This document shows positions 49,041-60,900 of a stretch of 64,000 nucleotides of DNA, piece after piece. A program made the translations under genes and the position numbers. The stretch is from DATCRE01 sp035493595 (lineage in GTDB: Bacteria; Bacteroidota; Bacteroidia; Cytophagales; Cyclobacteriaceae). The first letter of the stretch is position 1. Each line of letters begins with the position of its first letter. The notes below the pieces were generated by a model. That model ran no database searches and was not told where the DNA came from. It saw only the letters and a list, made by a program, of their open reading frames with translations. Location: NCBI GenBank assembly GCA_035493595.1, contig DATJHZ010000497.1, positions 1 to 64,000 on the forward strand. Direction: 5' to 3'.

Positions 49041-49685
49041 ATGATTGACGAGGTTTATTCGCTAGTAAATTACATCTCAGATAAAAATGGCCGGGGATAT
49101 ATACCTCCGGCCAAATTTAATTTATTGGCTAAAACCTGTCAGTTAGAATTTATTTCAACACGGCTTGGTAACATTCGTAATCCAGTACCTGGCTACAAGT
49201 CAAACAGACGTATTGATACTGATCTTCGCCCATTTCTTTATGGTCCTATTCAAGTGCCAATAGACTCTAACGGAAACTTTAATTATCCACCAGGGTTTAT
49301 GTGGCAGGACTCTTGGCAGAAACTTGACTATACTCCAATCACTGATATCCAAAGTGATCAGTATCCTGCGATTAAAAAGAATGCCATCATTCCACCAACG
49401 GTAGATTATCCGTACATCATTTTTAATAATCCGTACGGATTCATTGATCCTTATTCTATTGGTTCTTTTTTGCTCTCTTACATAAAGTATCCAGATGACC
49501 CTGTATGGGCCTACACAACGGTAAATGATGAGCCAGTTTATAATCCATCAGCAGCAGTTGATTTTAAGTTAGGATCAATAAGTATGATGGATATCACGGC
49601 TCTTATTTTAGAGAAGGTTGGTATGAACCTTAATAAAGATCAGATTTTACAATATTCTGTTCAAAAACAACTTCAAGGAACATGA
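49041..49685 (+). CDS. putative head-tail connector / ring protein 1
   Basis: A 214-aa protein, aromatic and Pro-rich (YGPIQVPIDSNGNFNYPPGF, YIIFNNPYGFIDPYS). First of three similar-sized genes that overlap by four bases in a row and precede the muzzle-like gene. In crAss-like phages a stack of ring proteins joins portal and tail; I infer the role from this layout. Confidence 0.5.
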   Translation: MIDEVYSLVNYISDKNGRGYIPPAKFNLLAKTCQLEFISTRLGNIRNPVPGYKSNRRIDTDLRPFLYGPIQVPIDSNGNFNYPPGFMWQDSWQKLDYTPITDIQSDQYPAIKKNAIIPPTVDYPYIIFNNPYGFIDPYSIGSFLLSYIKYPDDPVWAYTTVNDEPVYNPSAAVDFKLGSISMMDITALILEKVGMNLNKDQILQYSVQKQLQGT

Positions 49686-50341
49686 GTCAGAAGACACGGT
49701 TATATTATGCTCATCGCGTTATCCTTGCATTACAGGATGATTATCCTTCTCTTGAATTTAAGATACAAGAGCGCGAAGTATTTCCTGTCATTGATGATAT
49801 CGTTAACCGGATGGCTGAGCAGGATTATTTTGATAACTGGAAATTTACGGGTCAAGGAATAGATGAAGCTTTTATTACAACCTTTGATGAGATAACAGTA
49901 GTTGATCAGGATAATGAATTGCCTTCTTATTTTGAGTTCCCATCTAATTATGCTGCATTACCAAACAATCGAGGCATAGATGAAATCTGGCCATTGAAAT
50001 TCAGAATGAAAGGCGATGATCACTCTGTAGTTATTATGACACATGCTGATTATCGTCGTTATAAAAGCATGAGGGCTGGTAAACTTGAAGGAAGACTCGG
50101 TGGATATCCACAAGGAACAAAATTTTATTTTACTTCTTGTGGAGTTAAGAAGAAATATGGCAATATGGGATTGCGTCTTGTTATCAGAAGTTCTAAGGAT
50201 ATTTCTGATACTGCGCCATATCCAATACCAGCGAACAGAGAAGGTGATGTTGTACTTATGGCTATCAAATATTTTGTTGATAAACGTAATGGACAGACTG
50301 ATGTTGTTAGGGATTCCAAGGATAAAATAGCCGCATCATGA
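49682..50341 (+). CDS. putative head-tail connector / ring protein 2
   Basis: A 219-aa protein (TRLYYAHRVILALQDDYPSL ... EQDYFDNWKFTGQGIDEAFI), with a C-terminal VLMAIKYFVDKRNGQTDVVR. Four-base overlaps with both flanking genes. Same inferred role as its neighbours; no motif is decisive. Confidence 0.5.
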   Translation: MSQKTRLYYAHRVILALQDDYPSLEFKIQEREVFPVIDDIVNRMAEQDYFDNWKFTGQGIDEAFITTFDEITVVDQDNELPSYFEFPSNYAALPNNRGIDEIWPLKFRMKGDDHSVVIMTHADYRRYKSMRAGKLEGRLGGYPQGTKFYFTSCGVKKKYGNMGLRLVIRSSKDISDTAPYPIPANREGDVVLMAIKYFVDKRNGQTDVVRDSKDKIAAS

Positions 50342-51108
50342 GTGTAGATAATAGCAGATACTATAAAATTTCAACGATTGTTGATGACTTTTTATCCGAT
50401 AATGATCTGCACAATAGCTGGTATCAGAAGGCTTTAAAATGGGGACATAAGGCATTACGTGATATTCGACTTGATATCTACCAGGAAGTCAAGACAGAGT
50501 TGTTAAATGTTACTGAGCGCAAGACAGTAGTTCTTCCTGATGGCTTTGTAGACTGGACAAAGATTGCTGTTAAGAATGGTCAGTATGCAGTTACCCTGGC
50601 ACTGAATGCTGATTTAACCATTCAGGAAAGATCAACTTCAGATCAAACCATTTCCAGTATTATGAGTCAGCGCCTGCCTAATGGCACAGACTTTGGGCAG
50701 TATGGTGGTTATTATTTTAACAACTTTAACGGATCTAATTTCCTAGCCGTCGGAGGAGGATTGCCTAGTAAGGGATTTTTCAAAGTAGTACAACATGATA
50801 ATTGTAAGGAAATATTATTAGACTACGATTATAATCTTAATCAGGTTTATCTGGAATACATCACAGATGGTCTTGATGCTTGCGATGAAACAGTTGTTCA
50901 CCCATACGAATACAATTACATTTTCGCTTACATGGAAATGCGTTATGAGATGAAGAACAATCCGAAAGCAACTAATTATACTAAAGATGAAGCGCAGAAG
51001 GATGTATACTTCGAGGGATTAAAATTAAGAGGCCGTTATAATGAACTTGATCCGAGAACATTTATTACCATGAGTCGAGCGGAATCCAGAATGACAACTA
51101 AACTTTAA
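50338..51108 (+). CDS. putative head-tail connector / ring protein 3
   Basis: A 256-aa protein (YYKISTIVDDFLSDNDLHNS ... WGHKALRDIRLDIYQEVKT), beta-rich in the middle, with YEYNYIFAYMEMRYEMKNNP near residue 190 and a charged end. Third of the connector-like set. The helical start followed by DIYQEVKT is reminiscent of phage neck proteins in crAss-like genomes. Confidence rests on layout. Confidence 0.5.
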   Translation: MSVDNSRYYKISTIVDDFLSDNDLHNSWYQKALKWGHKALRDIRLDIYQEVKTELLNVTERKTVVLPDGFVDWTKIAVKNGQYAVTLALNADLTIQERSTSDQTISSIMSQRLPNGTDFGQYGGYYFNNFNGSNFLAVGGGLPSKGFFKVVQHDNCKEILLDYDYNLNQVYLEYITDGLDACDETVVHPYEYNYIFAYMEMRYEMKNNPKATNYTKDEAQKDVYFEGLKLRGRYNELDPRTFITMSRAESRMTTKL

Positions 51109-51112
51109 GGTT

Positions 51113-51334
51113 ATGAAAATATCCAGCAACAAAAAGAAAGGCAATTCTGTAAAATCATCAGGAATTGTAGAGAAGAAAATATCTGAAGCTAACGATGAGC
51201 GATACAGTGTTCAGAAGATTAGTAACGGATATATCACTGAAAAGTCATGGACAGATAAGAATGGTGCTTATCAATGCGTTAAAACTTATTCTGAAAAGAA
51301 TCCGATTGACAATGAAGCTTCTGAAAAAGAATAA
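51113..51334 (+). CDS. small hypothetical protein
   Basis: A 73-aa Lys/Ser-rich protein (MKISSNKKKGNSVKSSGIVE) between the connector genes and the muzzle-like gene, one base before the next ATG. May be a small virion component. Confidence 0.5.
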   Translation: MKISSNKKKGNSVKSSGIVEKKISEANDERYSVQKISNGYITEKSWTDKNGAYQCVKTYSEKNPIDNEASEKE

Positions 51335-54300
51335 ATGAATAAGAATCCTAATTCTAAATTCACTCCTTTAGGTGGCGCAAATCAAGATGATAGTTTAATA
51401 ACTCCTTCTCCAGATGCCGCTGGACGTTCGCTTTTTGAGAATGGAGATTATCGCTATGCCCTTAATTTAAGAATAGGATCAAGCAGAGGAAGTAATTTTG
51501 GAGATGGTGAGAATATAAAAAGCACATTAGCACTTGAAAATTATATTGGTTATGACAGACAAACCTGGGAGAATTCACCAACCAACTTCCCAGGATCATT
51601 AAGCGGATGGAGTGTTTATAATTCAGGAACAGATTTAGCATTTACTTACGGATCGACTCCGCCAAATATTTTTCCTGGCGCAAAAGTCAGCATTAATTTA
51701 AGCACTATAAAACAAACAGTTACTCTTTATCAGGTTCATCCTATATCAGTGGGTGATTATTTAACACTGAGTTATGCTTTCACTAGAAATCTTGTTAATC
51801 CAAGTTCATTACTAATTGTCGGATTGTATTTAGTCTATCTGGATGGCTCTGGTACTGAGATAGCATCAACGCTAATCGATAATTTAAATTCATACTCATC
51901 ATCCATTGGACATCCGTCCAATGTTATTTCATTGTATGCTACGCAAAATTGTGCAGCTATCGGTTTTAAAATAAAGAATACAACTACAGCAGGTTCGACA
52001 ATAGAGTATGTTGTTGATCAATTTAAAATTGATCAGGTATTCAACACCATTGTAACTACTCCACCAGTAGGAAATAATAAAGTAATCGGCAGGTATGAGG
52101 ACGTAGAATTTCAACGTATTTACAAATTTGTTTATAACAGCAATAGCAACCATACGATTTCATACTTTGATCCCAACACATCAACGACGTATGAGATACT
52201 GAGATGGTCAGGACTTTCTTTTCAAAGCAATTATTTTGTAAAGGCTGCAAAGCTTGATAATTGGCTTGCGTTTACAGATCGAAATAATGCTCCGAGATTG
52301 ATAGATACTGATTCAATACAGAGTCTTTTCCTTCAATTAGGTTCTACAAATTTTAGAGAATTTCATATCTCATTTCATAAATGGGCACCTACCGTTCCGC
52401 CTATACCAAGAAATTTTTTCGATACGACTACGAATGTTAATAATTTCGAAAAGCTTAAAAACAAACTGCTACAATTTTCTTATAGATACATTTATTTCGG
52501 AAATCTTAAATCGCGCTGGAGCCCGATAAGCAAAGGATGTATCACTAATATTTGTGGATCATATTATTCAACGGCTCCTGTGGGTCAGCCTATTCAAACA
52601 CAGAAGATAACTTCTATTGAGGTTGATATACCTGGTTGCATTTATGATGATCCAACATCTTCTGCGCAGTATAATTATTTTGATCACACTGATCTGAAGT
52701 TTAAAGTTGCTGTGCAGTATATAGAATTAGCATTCCGTGAAAGTGAACTTGATTTATGGAAGCAATGGAAGACAGTTGATGTCAATAATGGATATAATCG
52801 CTATCAATATTTTGATGGTTCAGCCACATTAACACCACTCGCGCAAGATGATTTTAATCAGCCATTTGATACTGTGCCATTTAAAGCAGGTACAGTAGAA
52901 GCTGTTGATAATAGATTTGTGTTCGCTGACATTCTCGATGAACAACCAGCCGCAACAGGATTATCTGTCGGCAATATTTCTATTGCTAAAAATGGTGATT
53001 GGGCAACTTCTGTGAATACAGAGTTTCCTTCATTAACACCACCACAACGCGCTGATATTTTAAGAAAGAATAGTCTGAGTAATTTCAATTTTAAAGATCG
53101 TGCGATATACAAAATTGGCATACAGTGGCTTCATAAAACTGGATGGAGAAGTGCTATCTATACTACTGATCAATTTATTTACAATGTCGATGATAACAAT
53201 GTAGGTTCAATAAATGCACAAGTTGCTTTTAATTTCTTATTGAGTGTGACTCCTCCTGATTGGGCTGTTGGTTACCAGTTATTCAGAACGAATGCATTGA
53301 ATATAGATGCGTTCATTTATGGAATTGCAAATAAGTTTGTGCCACTTGTTGATGATGTTTCTACCATTCTTGATCAGACAACTCTACCTGACAACATCAA
53401 GGATAGAATTCGTCAGCATTTTGAGAACTCAAGAATTATCGATGGTAATGATGTCATAAAGCAGGCTGAGATTGAAGTTAACGCTGCCATTCAGGCTGAT
53501 AAGAATAAAAATAAGAATCGAAATAATTTCCTGAAACTTCAGGAAAATATTGGTAAAGGAAGTGGTGTACTGGAGTTGTATGGAACAAATCGAGCACTTA
53601 ACAAATATTTACGTAGCAATCCTATTGCTGTAAAACTTATTCCTGAATTACGCAAAACAAAAGCAATCAATGTACTCGCTGATTCTAGTAGGATTTATAT
53701 TGATATCAACAACTGGTACTCAGGTTCTAAGAAAGGATTGAATAAAGAAAATCCGCTAAATAAACTTTATTACAATTATCGTGAAGGTGATCGTGTACGG
53801 TTTGTAGGAAGCGATGTTGCTTCGCCATCAAATGCTTCACAATTGAAGGAGTATGATGTTCCTATCATTGAATTTACCGGTAAAGGAATAATTATTGAAA
53901 AGCCTGCAACAATGCTGTGGATGCAGGCTGAAGGAGCTCTTGGAGGTTTCTATTATTATAACATAGAAATTTATACTCAGAAGACACCAGATTTAGCCGA
54001 TCATTTATTGTATGAAGTTGGTGAGTGGTATCCTGTACTTTATCCAGGTGCAAGTAATAGAGCACTTTCTAAATCAGATTTTGTCTATACAAATAATGCA
54101 GCGGTAACATCTGTTACTTATGGTCCATTCAATATCTTCAATAAGATACCTTTCTTTTACGCGGACTGTTACATTGTTCCTAAGACTGTTTATCGGGACA
54201 CATACGCCATTTCTCCAGATGTTGCACAGAGTACAGGTAATCCAAGTTCTGGTGTTAATCTAAGCATGAGTCCTGATCCTGATAAAACTTTTGATTATTG

Positions 54301-55465
54301 GGATAAGTGCGATGGTAGAGTGTCTACTACGTATCAAAATTTACCGATTTCAAAATTCAAGACTACGCTGGCTCGATTCGGAGGCAAGATAGTGGAGCAG
54401 TCTTATGTGAATAATCTCAACAATTTTGTTGACGAAAATCAGTTTTTATATCCTTCAGAGTATGGACGAATCAGAAATCTGATCAATACTTCTAATGCCC
54501 AAGTTGAATCTGTAGGAAGTATTCTTCTGGCCATTGGTGAGCGAGAAGCATGGAGCATCTATGTTAATCGCACAACACTTGAAGATCTTAGTGGTAATAC
54601 CCAGGTTGGGTTAAGTGATCAGATACTTGGTAGTTATAATACATTACTTGGTAGCCATGGCACATTAAATCCTGAGTCTGTATCAAAATATCGTGGTAAT
54701 GTTTACTGGTGGGATCAGATCAATGGATCATGGGTACGCTACGGTCGTGATGGGCTTACGCCAATTTCTGATTATAAAAAGAGAAACTGGTTTAAGGAAT
54801 TAGGAACCTTACTAATGCCTTATTATTTCTCTGGTGAAATTCCTGTTGTGATGAGTGAGTTTGATCCATTCAATATGGAACTTGTTACATTTATGAGTCA
54901 TAGTTTATTACCTGCTACATTCAGAGGATATGATGATTATAAGGGTGATACCTTCAGTGAGAACGATAAGCGATGGAAACATTGCCATTCTTATAAGCCT
55001 GAGATGTTTGCCAAAATGAATAATCAATTGTATTATTTTGATGGTGGCACTATTTATCAATTAGAAGCTGGTCCGGATTATAATACTTTTTCAGGAATCA
55101 AGTATGATTCAATGATTGAGCCAGTGTTTAATACTGATGTTACTGATGTTAAACACTGGAGAAATATTGCTTACATTACTACTGATCGGTGGTCAGTTGA
55201 ACGAATTTTAAGTGAATATCGTGGCAATAAGGCTTTGCAGCAATCAAGAATACAGCTTGAGGCTTTTGAATTGAAGGAAGATACGTATTGGGCAGCTATT
55301 AAAAATGACATAAATACTCCAAATGTTTTAAATCCTATTGTAGAAGGAGCGCCGATGAGAAGCAAAGCTATCCAGGTTTTAATGAAGCTTGATCCAGCAG
55401 TTGATTACCTGAGCTTATTCCATTTTGCATTTGGCTTGTACGATGAATCACCAATAAATACGTAA
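51335..55465 (+). CDS. large tail (muzzle-like) protein
   Basis: A 1376-aa protein that opens FTPLGGANQDDSLITPSPDAA and DYRYALNLRIGS, a phrase I associate with the large tail protein of crAss-like phages (the muzzle). It is beta-rich with many Tyr, Asn and Asp over most of its length, and has a helical insert near residues 670-760 (DVSTILDQTTLPDNIKDRIR ... NKNKNRNNFLKLQEN). It would form the distal tail tube or nozzle. The family link is from memory. Confidence 0.6.
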   Translation: MNKNPNSKFTPLGGANQDDSLITPSPDAAGRSLFENGDYRYALNLRIGSSRGSNFGDGENIKSTLALENYIGYDRQTWENSPTNFPGSLSGWSVYNSGTDLAFTYGSTPPNIFPGAKVSINLSTIKQTVTLYQVHPISVGDYLTLSYAFTRNLVNPSSLLIVGLYLVYLDGSGTEIASTLIDNLNSYSSSIGHPSNVISLYATQNCAAIGFKIKNTTTAGSTIEYVVDQFKIDQVFNTIVTTPPVGNNKVIGRYEDVEFQRIYKFVYNSNSNHTISYFDPNTSTTYEILRWSGLSFQSNYFVKAAKLDNWLAFTDRNNAPRLIDTDSIQSLFLQLGSTNFREFHISFHKWAPTVPPIPRNFFDTTTNVNNFEKLKNKLLQFSYRYIYFGNLKSRWSPISKGCITNICGSYYSTAPVGQPIQTQKITSIEVDIPGCIYDDPTSSAQYNYFDHTDLKFKVAVQYIELAFRESELDLWKQWKTVDVNNGYNRYQYFDGSATLTPLAQDDFNQPFDTVPFKAGTVEAVDNRFVFADILDEQPAATGLSVGNISIAKNGDWATSVNTEFPSLTPPQRADILRKNSLSNFNFKDRAIYKIGIQWLHKTGWRSAIYTTDQFIYNVDDNNVGSINAQVAFNFLLSVTPPDWAVGYQLFRTNALNIDAFIYGIANKFVPLVDDVSTILDQTTLPDNIKDRIRQHFENSRIIDGNDVIKQAEIEVNAAIQADKNKNKNRNNFLKLQENIGKGSGVLELYGTNRALNKYLRSNPIAVKLIPELRKTKAINVLADSSRIYIDINNWYSGSKKGLNKENPLNKLYYNYREGDRVRFVGSDVASPSNASQLKEYDVPIIEFTGKGIIIEKPATMLWMQAEGALGGFYYYNIEIYTQKTPDLADHLLYEVGEWYPVLYPGASNRALSKSDFVYTNNAAVTSVTYGPFNIFNKIPFFYADCYIVPKTVYRDTYAISPDVAQSTGNPSSGVNLSMSPDPDKTFDYWDKCDGRVSTTYQNLPISKFKTTLARFGGKIVEQSYVNNLNNFVDENQFLYPSEYGRIRNLINTSNAQVESVGSILLAIGEREAWSIYVNRTTLEDLSGNTQVGLSDQILGSYNTLLGSHGTLNPESVSKYRGNVYWWDQINGSWVRYGRDGLTPISDYKKRNWFKELGTLLMPYYFSGEIPVVMSEFDPFNMELVTFMSHSLLPATFRGYDDYKGDTFSENDKRWKHCHSYKPEMFAKMNNQLYYFDGGTIYQLEAGPDYNTFSGIKYDSMIEPVFNTDVTDVKHWRNIAYITTDRWSVERILSEYRGNKALQQSRIQLEAFELKEDTYWAAIKNDINTPNVLNPIVEGAPMRSKAIQVLMKLDPAVDYLSLFHFAFGLYDESPINT

Positions 55466-55496
55466 GGAATCACTAAATTGTATCAAAATTACGATT

Positions 55497-56051
55497 ATGG
55501 GACTAGGAACAGCAGTATCGCTCATATCCGAAATATCCAAGGATAAAAATAGCAAGGCTTTAAAGCGCCAGATTGCCCGTGCTCCTAAATATACTATCAA
55601 TGATGAGGCTTATCAGAACAAGGCGGTAGCGGAGGGACAAGCTTTTGGACGCGACCGATCGATGATGATGGCGCAGCAAAATTTAGAGCAAGATGCCGCT
55701 AATGCTGCAAATCAAGCCAAACAAGTTACAGGGAGCACATCTGGATTATTGAGTACCATCGCAGCTATCAATGCTAATAAAAACACCAACATACGTGGTA
55801 TCGCCCAGGATGAAGCTTCTCTTCAGAATCAAAAAATTCAGCAATTATACAATGTCAATAATCAGATGATTGATGAGAAGGATAAGGCATGGAATTATAA
55901 TGTTAATATGCCATATCAGATGAAGATTGCTGCATTACGTGATAAAATTCAATCGAACACTGAGATGTCTGCTAAAGGACTTGATTACGAAACTTCAACA
56001 TCAACTGCCTTCATGGGCTCTATGGGCTCAATGATGGGAGGAGGAGCATAA
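55497..56051 (+). CDS. internal or tail-hub virion protein
   Basis: A 184-aa Ala/Gln/Asn-rich helical protein (GLGTAVSLISEISKDKNSKA ... AANAANQAKQVTGSTSGLLS) ending SMGSMMGGGA. Similar helical proteins sit after the tail gene in short-tailed phages and are ejected or plug the tail. Four bases before the next gene. Confidence 0.5.
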   Translation: MGLGTAVSLISEISKDKNSKALKRQIARAPKYTINDEAYQNKAVAEGQAFGRDRSMMMAQQNLEQDAANAANQAKQVTGSTSGLLSTIAAINANKNTNIRGIAQDEASLQNQKIQQLYNVNNQMIDEKDKAWNYNVNMPYQMKIAALRDKIQSNTEMSAKGLDYETSTSTAFMGSMGSMMGGGA

Positions 56052-56054
56052 ACT

Positions 56055-57971
56055 ATGGCATATAGGGAATTCCATCACGAGAAAACTTACGCCAAGCCAG
56101 ACTTGAGCCATTTTTTGGATGCCTCTACTCAGGCTGTGTCCAATCTATTTCAATCCCTTGCACAACAACATAGGCAGAAGCAAAAGAATGTTGATCAGTT
56201 TAATTATGATCTCACTAATGGGAAGTTTGAAAATGATCAAAAAATACTCAGTGAATATGCTACTAATGTAGTTAACCGGGGAAAGCAGGAAATCTTAAAT
56301 AATGGTAAGACTTCCAGTGAGACTGCTGGTATGATGAATCAAGGCAAGACATGGCAGCAAATGAGCCAGATTCAATTTGAAAAAGCAAAGAATCTACAGG
56401 CTGAAGTCTTGGCCCGAGACTCTAAAGATCCTTATTATGATGCCCAGGTTGATTTAGCGAAAGTTAAAGAGGCTACCAACGGTAAAGATAATGAGGTTAA
56501 TTTCTTAGATCGTGGTAATAGACTAGCTGAAGCAGAGAAAAATCTTGGCGGAGTTGATGCTTTCAAATATGCTAATTACCGCGCTGATTATGTTAAAAAT
56601 TTAGGGAATGCCTACAAAGAAAAAACAGTAGGTAATCCTAACGCTACAAAAACTCAATATGATCAGAGTACTTTCTGGCTTCCAAATGGAAAGCCTGGTG
56701 TTTCTGATGATCACGCTATTGAGTACATAAAAAGTGATCCGCAAGGCCGGGTTGATGCTTATTTCAATAAACGTGTTAATGACCAACTTGACTCTGAGAT
56801 CAGTAAGATGAAGGCTAGTGGCGACACGCGTGTATCTTGGATGAAGGGAATGAAGGATGAGGATATCAAAAACGAACTAATCAATGATCCATCAAAAAAT
56901 ATCATCAATAAACAGGATTTTGGTATTCGTAAAAGAGAATTAGCAAAGGCTGATTTATCTGAAGCGAACAGAATTAACAGTAAAATATCTGTTGATTATA
57001 AAGCCGCAAAGAATGATTCTCAAGGACTTTATAAGAATGAAAATATTGTTCATAGCTATTCATTCAACAATGATAAAATGATGGCGCAATTTCGGACTGG
57101 TGAAAATAAAATCATCCTTCCGAATGCCAATGGCGAAAACTCAACCAATACTTATAATCCAGGACCGGGTGGTGTACTCTTCCAAAAGAATGGGAAACCT
57201 TTGCAGTTCACCTCCAATAATCCTGTTAGCACAGATTTGAATACCGGCACAACCAGCAAATCAAAAATTGGGAGCAGACCTTTTAATCTTACTTCGTATC
57301 AGTTGCAGGCATTCAATAAAAATGGATATCCGGTAACTATTCAGGGTAATTCACCTGATGAAATGATAGAGAGTATCAAAAAGTTACCTAATGAACATTT
57401 TGATCCAAACGGTTCTTACAAACTTAATCCTGAGATGAGTATAGCTCTTCAGGGATACTCTGTGAATCCAGCAAATATTTTGAATGCAGCCAATAACCAG
57501 GAGCAATCCATAAACTCAAAAATTGCTGCCGCTCAAAATGATAACGATGATAATGAGGTTAGCGTACAGGAAAAAAATCTGGAGAAAATTCAGATTTTAA
57601 AATCTATGATTCAGGCTGGTGTTGATGATCAGGAGTTATCGCTTGCTGCAAGCCGTGCTGGAATTAAAGGTGTTCAGACTAATGAAATTGTACAGGCTAC
57701 TGATACTGATCTTGGGTCTGTGAAAGCCATCACACAAGGTCTTGATTTGAAGAATCCTGATTATTGGAATGATGGCATGCGCCGGGTACATGAAGCTTAC
57801 AAAGCAAAAGCACAGGATGCCGCTGCGTCTGGATATAAATCAGAGAAACCAAAGACTGTTCGGAAACAAAAAGTGAATGTTTCCGCTGAAGATTTTGATA
57901 CAAAATGGAAATCATTGAAATCAGGAGAAAGTTTAGTTGGTCCTGATGGCAAAACTTATACTAAAAAATAA
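56055..57971 (+). CDS. internal virion (cargo) protein
   Basis: A 638-aa protein, charged, rich in Asn, Lys and Gln, largely helical with disordered stretches (HHEKTYAKPDLSHFLDASTQ ... NLFQSLAQQHRQKQKNVDQF). It shares its last base with the next gene's ATG. Its size and place between the tail and a giant protein suggest an ejected or capsid-filling protein. No enzymatic motif seen. Confidence 0.5.
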   Translation: MAYREFHHEKTYAKPDLSHFLDASTQAVSNLFQSLAQQHRQKQKNVDQFNYDLTNGKFENDQKILSEYATNVVNRGKQEILNNGKTSSETAGMMNQGKTWQQMSQIQFEKAKNLQAEVLARDSKDPYYDAQVDLAKVKEATNGKDNEVNFLDRGNRLAEAEKNLGGVDAFKYANYRADYVKNLGNAYKEKTVGNPNATKTQYDQSTFWLPNGKPGVSDDHAIEYIKSDPQGRVDAYFNKRVNDQLDSEISKMKASGDTRVSWMKGMKDEDIKNELINDPSKNIINKQDFGIRKRELAKADLSEANRINSKISVDYKAAKNDSQGLYKNENIVHSYSFNNDKMMAQFRTGENKIILPNANGENSTNTYNPGPGGVLFQKNGKPLQFTSNNPVSTDLNTGTTSKSKIGSRPFNLTSYQLQAFNKNGYPVTIQGNSPDEMIESIKKLPNEHFDPNGSYKLNPEMSIALQGYSVNPANILNAANNQEQSINSKIAAAQNDNDDNEVSVQEKNLEKIQILKSMIQAGVDDQELSLAASRAGIKGVQTNEIVQATDTDLGSVKAITQGLDLKNPDYWNDGMRRVHEAYKAKAQDAAASGYKSEKPKTVRKQKVNVSAEDFDTKWKSLKSGESLVGPDGKTYTKK

Positions 57972-60900
57972 TGGGAAAGCAGGTTAAAGGATGGGTGCCG
58001 CCAGAAGATGCTGTTGAATCAACAGTAATAGAAGAATCTGGTTCATCTGAAGGCACTCCATCATGGACTCCTCCGGCAGACGCTATTGTATCTGAACCTG
58101 TAAAAAAAAAAGATCAATCAGTTTCTTCGAGCGACTCAAGCGTTCCTGGCGAGCCTTCTGGAAAGAGTACAACAAATATTCAATTAAGCGATCAGCAAAA
58201 ACAAACTCTGCTAAAAAACACCGCTCCAAAAACAGAGCAGCAAAAACTATTTGAGAGCACTCAGAAGACCGCTGATGAACGTAGCGCACGAGAGTTTGTC
58301 ACTGGTGAAAAAGAATCTAAAGATTTCATCTCTTCCTTAACAAGCACCATTCATAGTGGTATTGTTGATCAATTGCCAAAAGAATATTATACGCAACGCC
58401 TGCGGATGAGTAAAGGTGACTTTACTGATCTGTATGATAAGCGTAGTGATCTGAATGCTTTTGGCGCAGACTCATTCACCAATAAATTACCGAAAGGAAC
58501 TTCACTTAATGATTTTACTGAATGGAATTTAAAGCAGCCAAGTGCCATTTCTAAAAAGTCAATCAATGAGCGTGCTAAAATATTTTTAACTGAAAAGTTA
58601 GGAGCAAAAGGATTTGAAGATTTAAAATCACAGTTCGCTGTAAAAAATGTAGAACAGCGTTTAGGTTTTGAGAAAAACATCGAAGAACAAAATATTGAAG
58701 CTGGTTCTAAATTAAAAGGTGTCATTCAGGATTTGAAAGAAGTTAATGGCGCTGGTGACTTTCTGAGTTTTGCCGGTAATATGATTGGGCAAGCTGTATA
58801 CCGTGCGCCAACATCTATTGTAGGTGGTCCTACTGGATCAATCATATCAGAGTCGGCCGCTATCTATGATCGCCAGCTTGATCTTATTGCTGAGAATGAA
58901 AGCCAGAAGGAAGGAAGACCAGTTACCCGGGCAGAAGTAGTTGAGCGTGGATTAGATAAGCCCGCTGAAGGACAAGCCTTGGCGGTACTTGCTGGATCAC
59001 TTGATGCTTTGAGTGAATTTAATCTGATCGGTATGTTTAAAAAAGCAGCTGGTAAACAGTTGACTCAAAGCATGGCAAAGCAATTTGCGAAAGGATTTGT
59101 TCGGGGTGCCGCGCCGGAAGTAGCAACTGAAGTTGCCCAGGGAGAACTTGAAGAATTTGCTGCCTCTAAAGGTGCTGGCGTTGAATATCATCCTGATGGC
59201 TGGAGAATGGCTACCTCTGCCGTTGGTGCATTAATAGGCGGAGGTGCCATTGGTGGATTGTCAACTGTTAAGTTATCAGAACATCAACAAGAACAATCAG
59301 CACCGGAATTAGTTAAAGAACAGACAGAGAATTTATCATCAACAGATACTCATTTCATTGAGCAAGCTGCTGATGTGATTGATAAAAAAGTTCAGGGTAG
59401 TCCTGATGATGCTACCGTTGCACTGGAGAAACCAAAAGAGGAAGAACCAGTGAGTAATGTAACAATAGAACATACTTTACCAACAACAAAACCAGAAGAC
59501 AATGCCATTCAAGAGCAACGCACAGAGGAAATACTTCAACGTCAACCGGAAGAAACTGGAAGCTCAGGGAGTGAACGTGGACGAGTGGAACGAAGCCAGC
59601 AAGGGGAAAGTACTACCGGAGAAAGTGGGCAAGAAGAAAAGCCTGCTACACAGAATGAAGGAACGGAAGAAAACCAAATAAACGATGAAAGTCTACAGCA
59701 ACAAAAAGAAACCGAAGCTGGGATCGGGGGAACGGTTCAAGGAACTGAAGAACAAACTCAGCCATCAGAAGGGAGTGAAGAATCCAGCAGCAATCGCGGC
59801 AGCGGCGGGAATGAAAAAATACGGCAAGGAGAAGATGGAGGAAATGGCACAGAAGGGCAAAAAGAAGTAAATAAAAAGTCACTTCTTAATCGAGCTTATA
59901 AAGGAGCTACTGATGAACAAGTAAAAGCATCAATTGAAAAGCATGGATTAAACTATGAAGTGGAAAGCCATGTTGCTGCTGAAAAATCTGCTGCCAATTT
60001 TATTAAAGATGTTGGTATTGATAATGCTATTGAAGCCGTTCGAAAGAATGAAGTAGATGATGGTGCCGCTGCATTTGTATGGTCAAAAGCTATTGATGAT
60101 GTTGGTGAAAAATTATCTAAGACATCTTCTCCAGAAGAAATAAAAACATTGACAGATCAGCAGACAGCACTTATTGATGAGTTCGATAAAAAGGCACGAT
60201 CTGGCGGACGCTTCATATCTGCTCTCCAAGAAGTTTACCGCTCGTCTGATTTTGGGTACAGTAAAGACTATCAAGTCAAAAAATATAAAGAGGTTAATAA
60301 TGGTAAAATATCTTCTGAGATAGAGGCTAAATTCACTGAACTTGAAAAGCAATTAAAAGAAGTCAATGCTAAACTGAAGGCATATGAGGAATCGCAAGCT
60401 AAATCTAAGTCGAAAGAGTCAGTTCAGAATCTTCGCGTGGATTTGCAGGCTCAAAAAGAAAAGAGGATTAAACTGGCTGCCGAAAAGAAAGCTAAGATTG
60501 ATGAATTTTTCAATTCTCTTAAAGTAAAGAATGAACCCGGTAAGCTAAACTCCATCACCCAGGTAATTGGTGAGGCTGTATGGAATGGATCAATCGAAGT
60601 AATGCGTAAGGCTGTGATGGCCGGTGCTGATGTAGCCATGGCAATACAATCTGGTATTGACTATATCAATGAGCATTATCGTGGTGATGATTTTAAAGAA
60701 GAGGACTTCAGGACCATGATGCAGCCAGGCATCGAGCAATTAATTCCTTCCTCTGAAGAATCAAAGATCAGTAAGCCAAAAATGAAAGATGGTAAACTGA
60801 TTATTCCATCCGCCATGGTCCGCCAATTGGTTGAAGAGGGTGTTGATAATATTGAAGACCTAACACAATCCATCCATGATCTGATTAAAGATGAGATGCC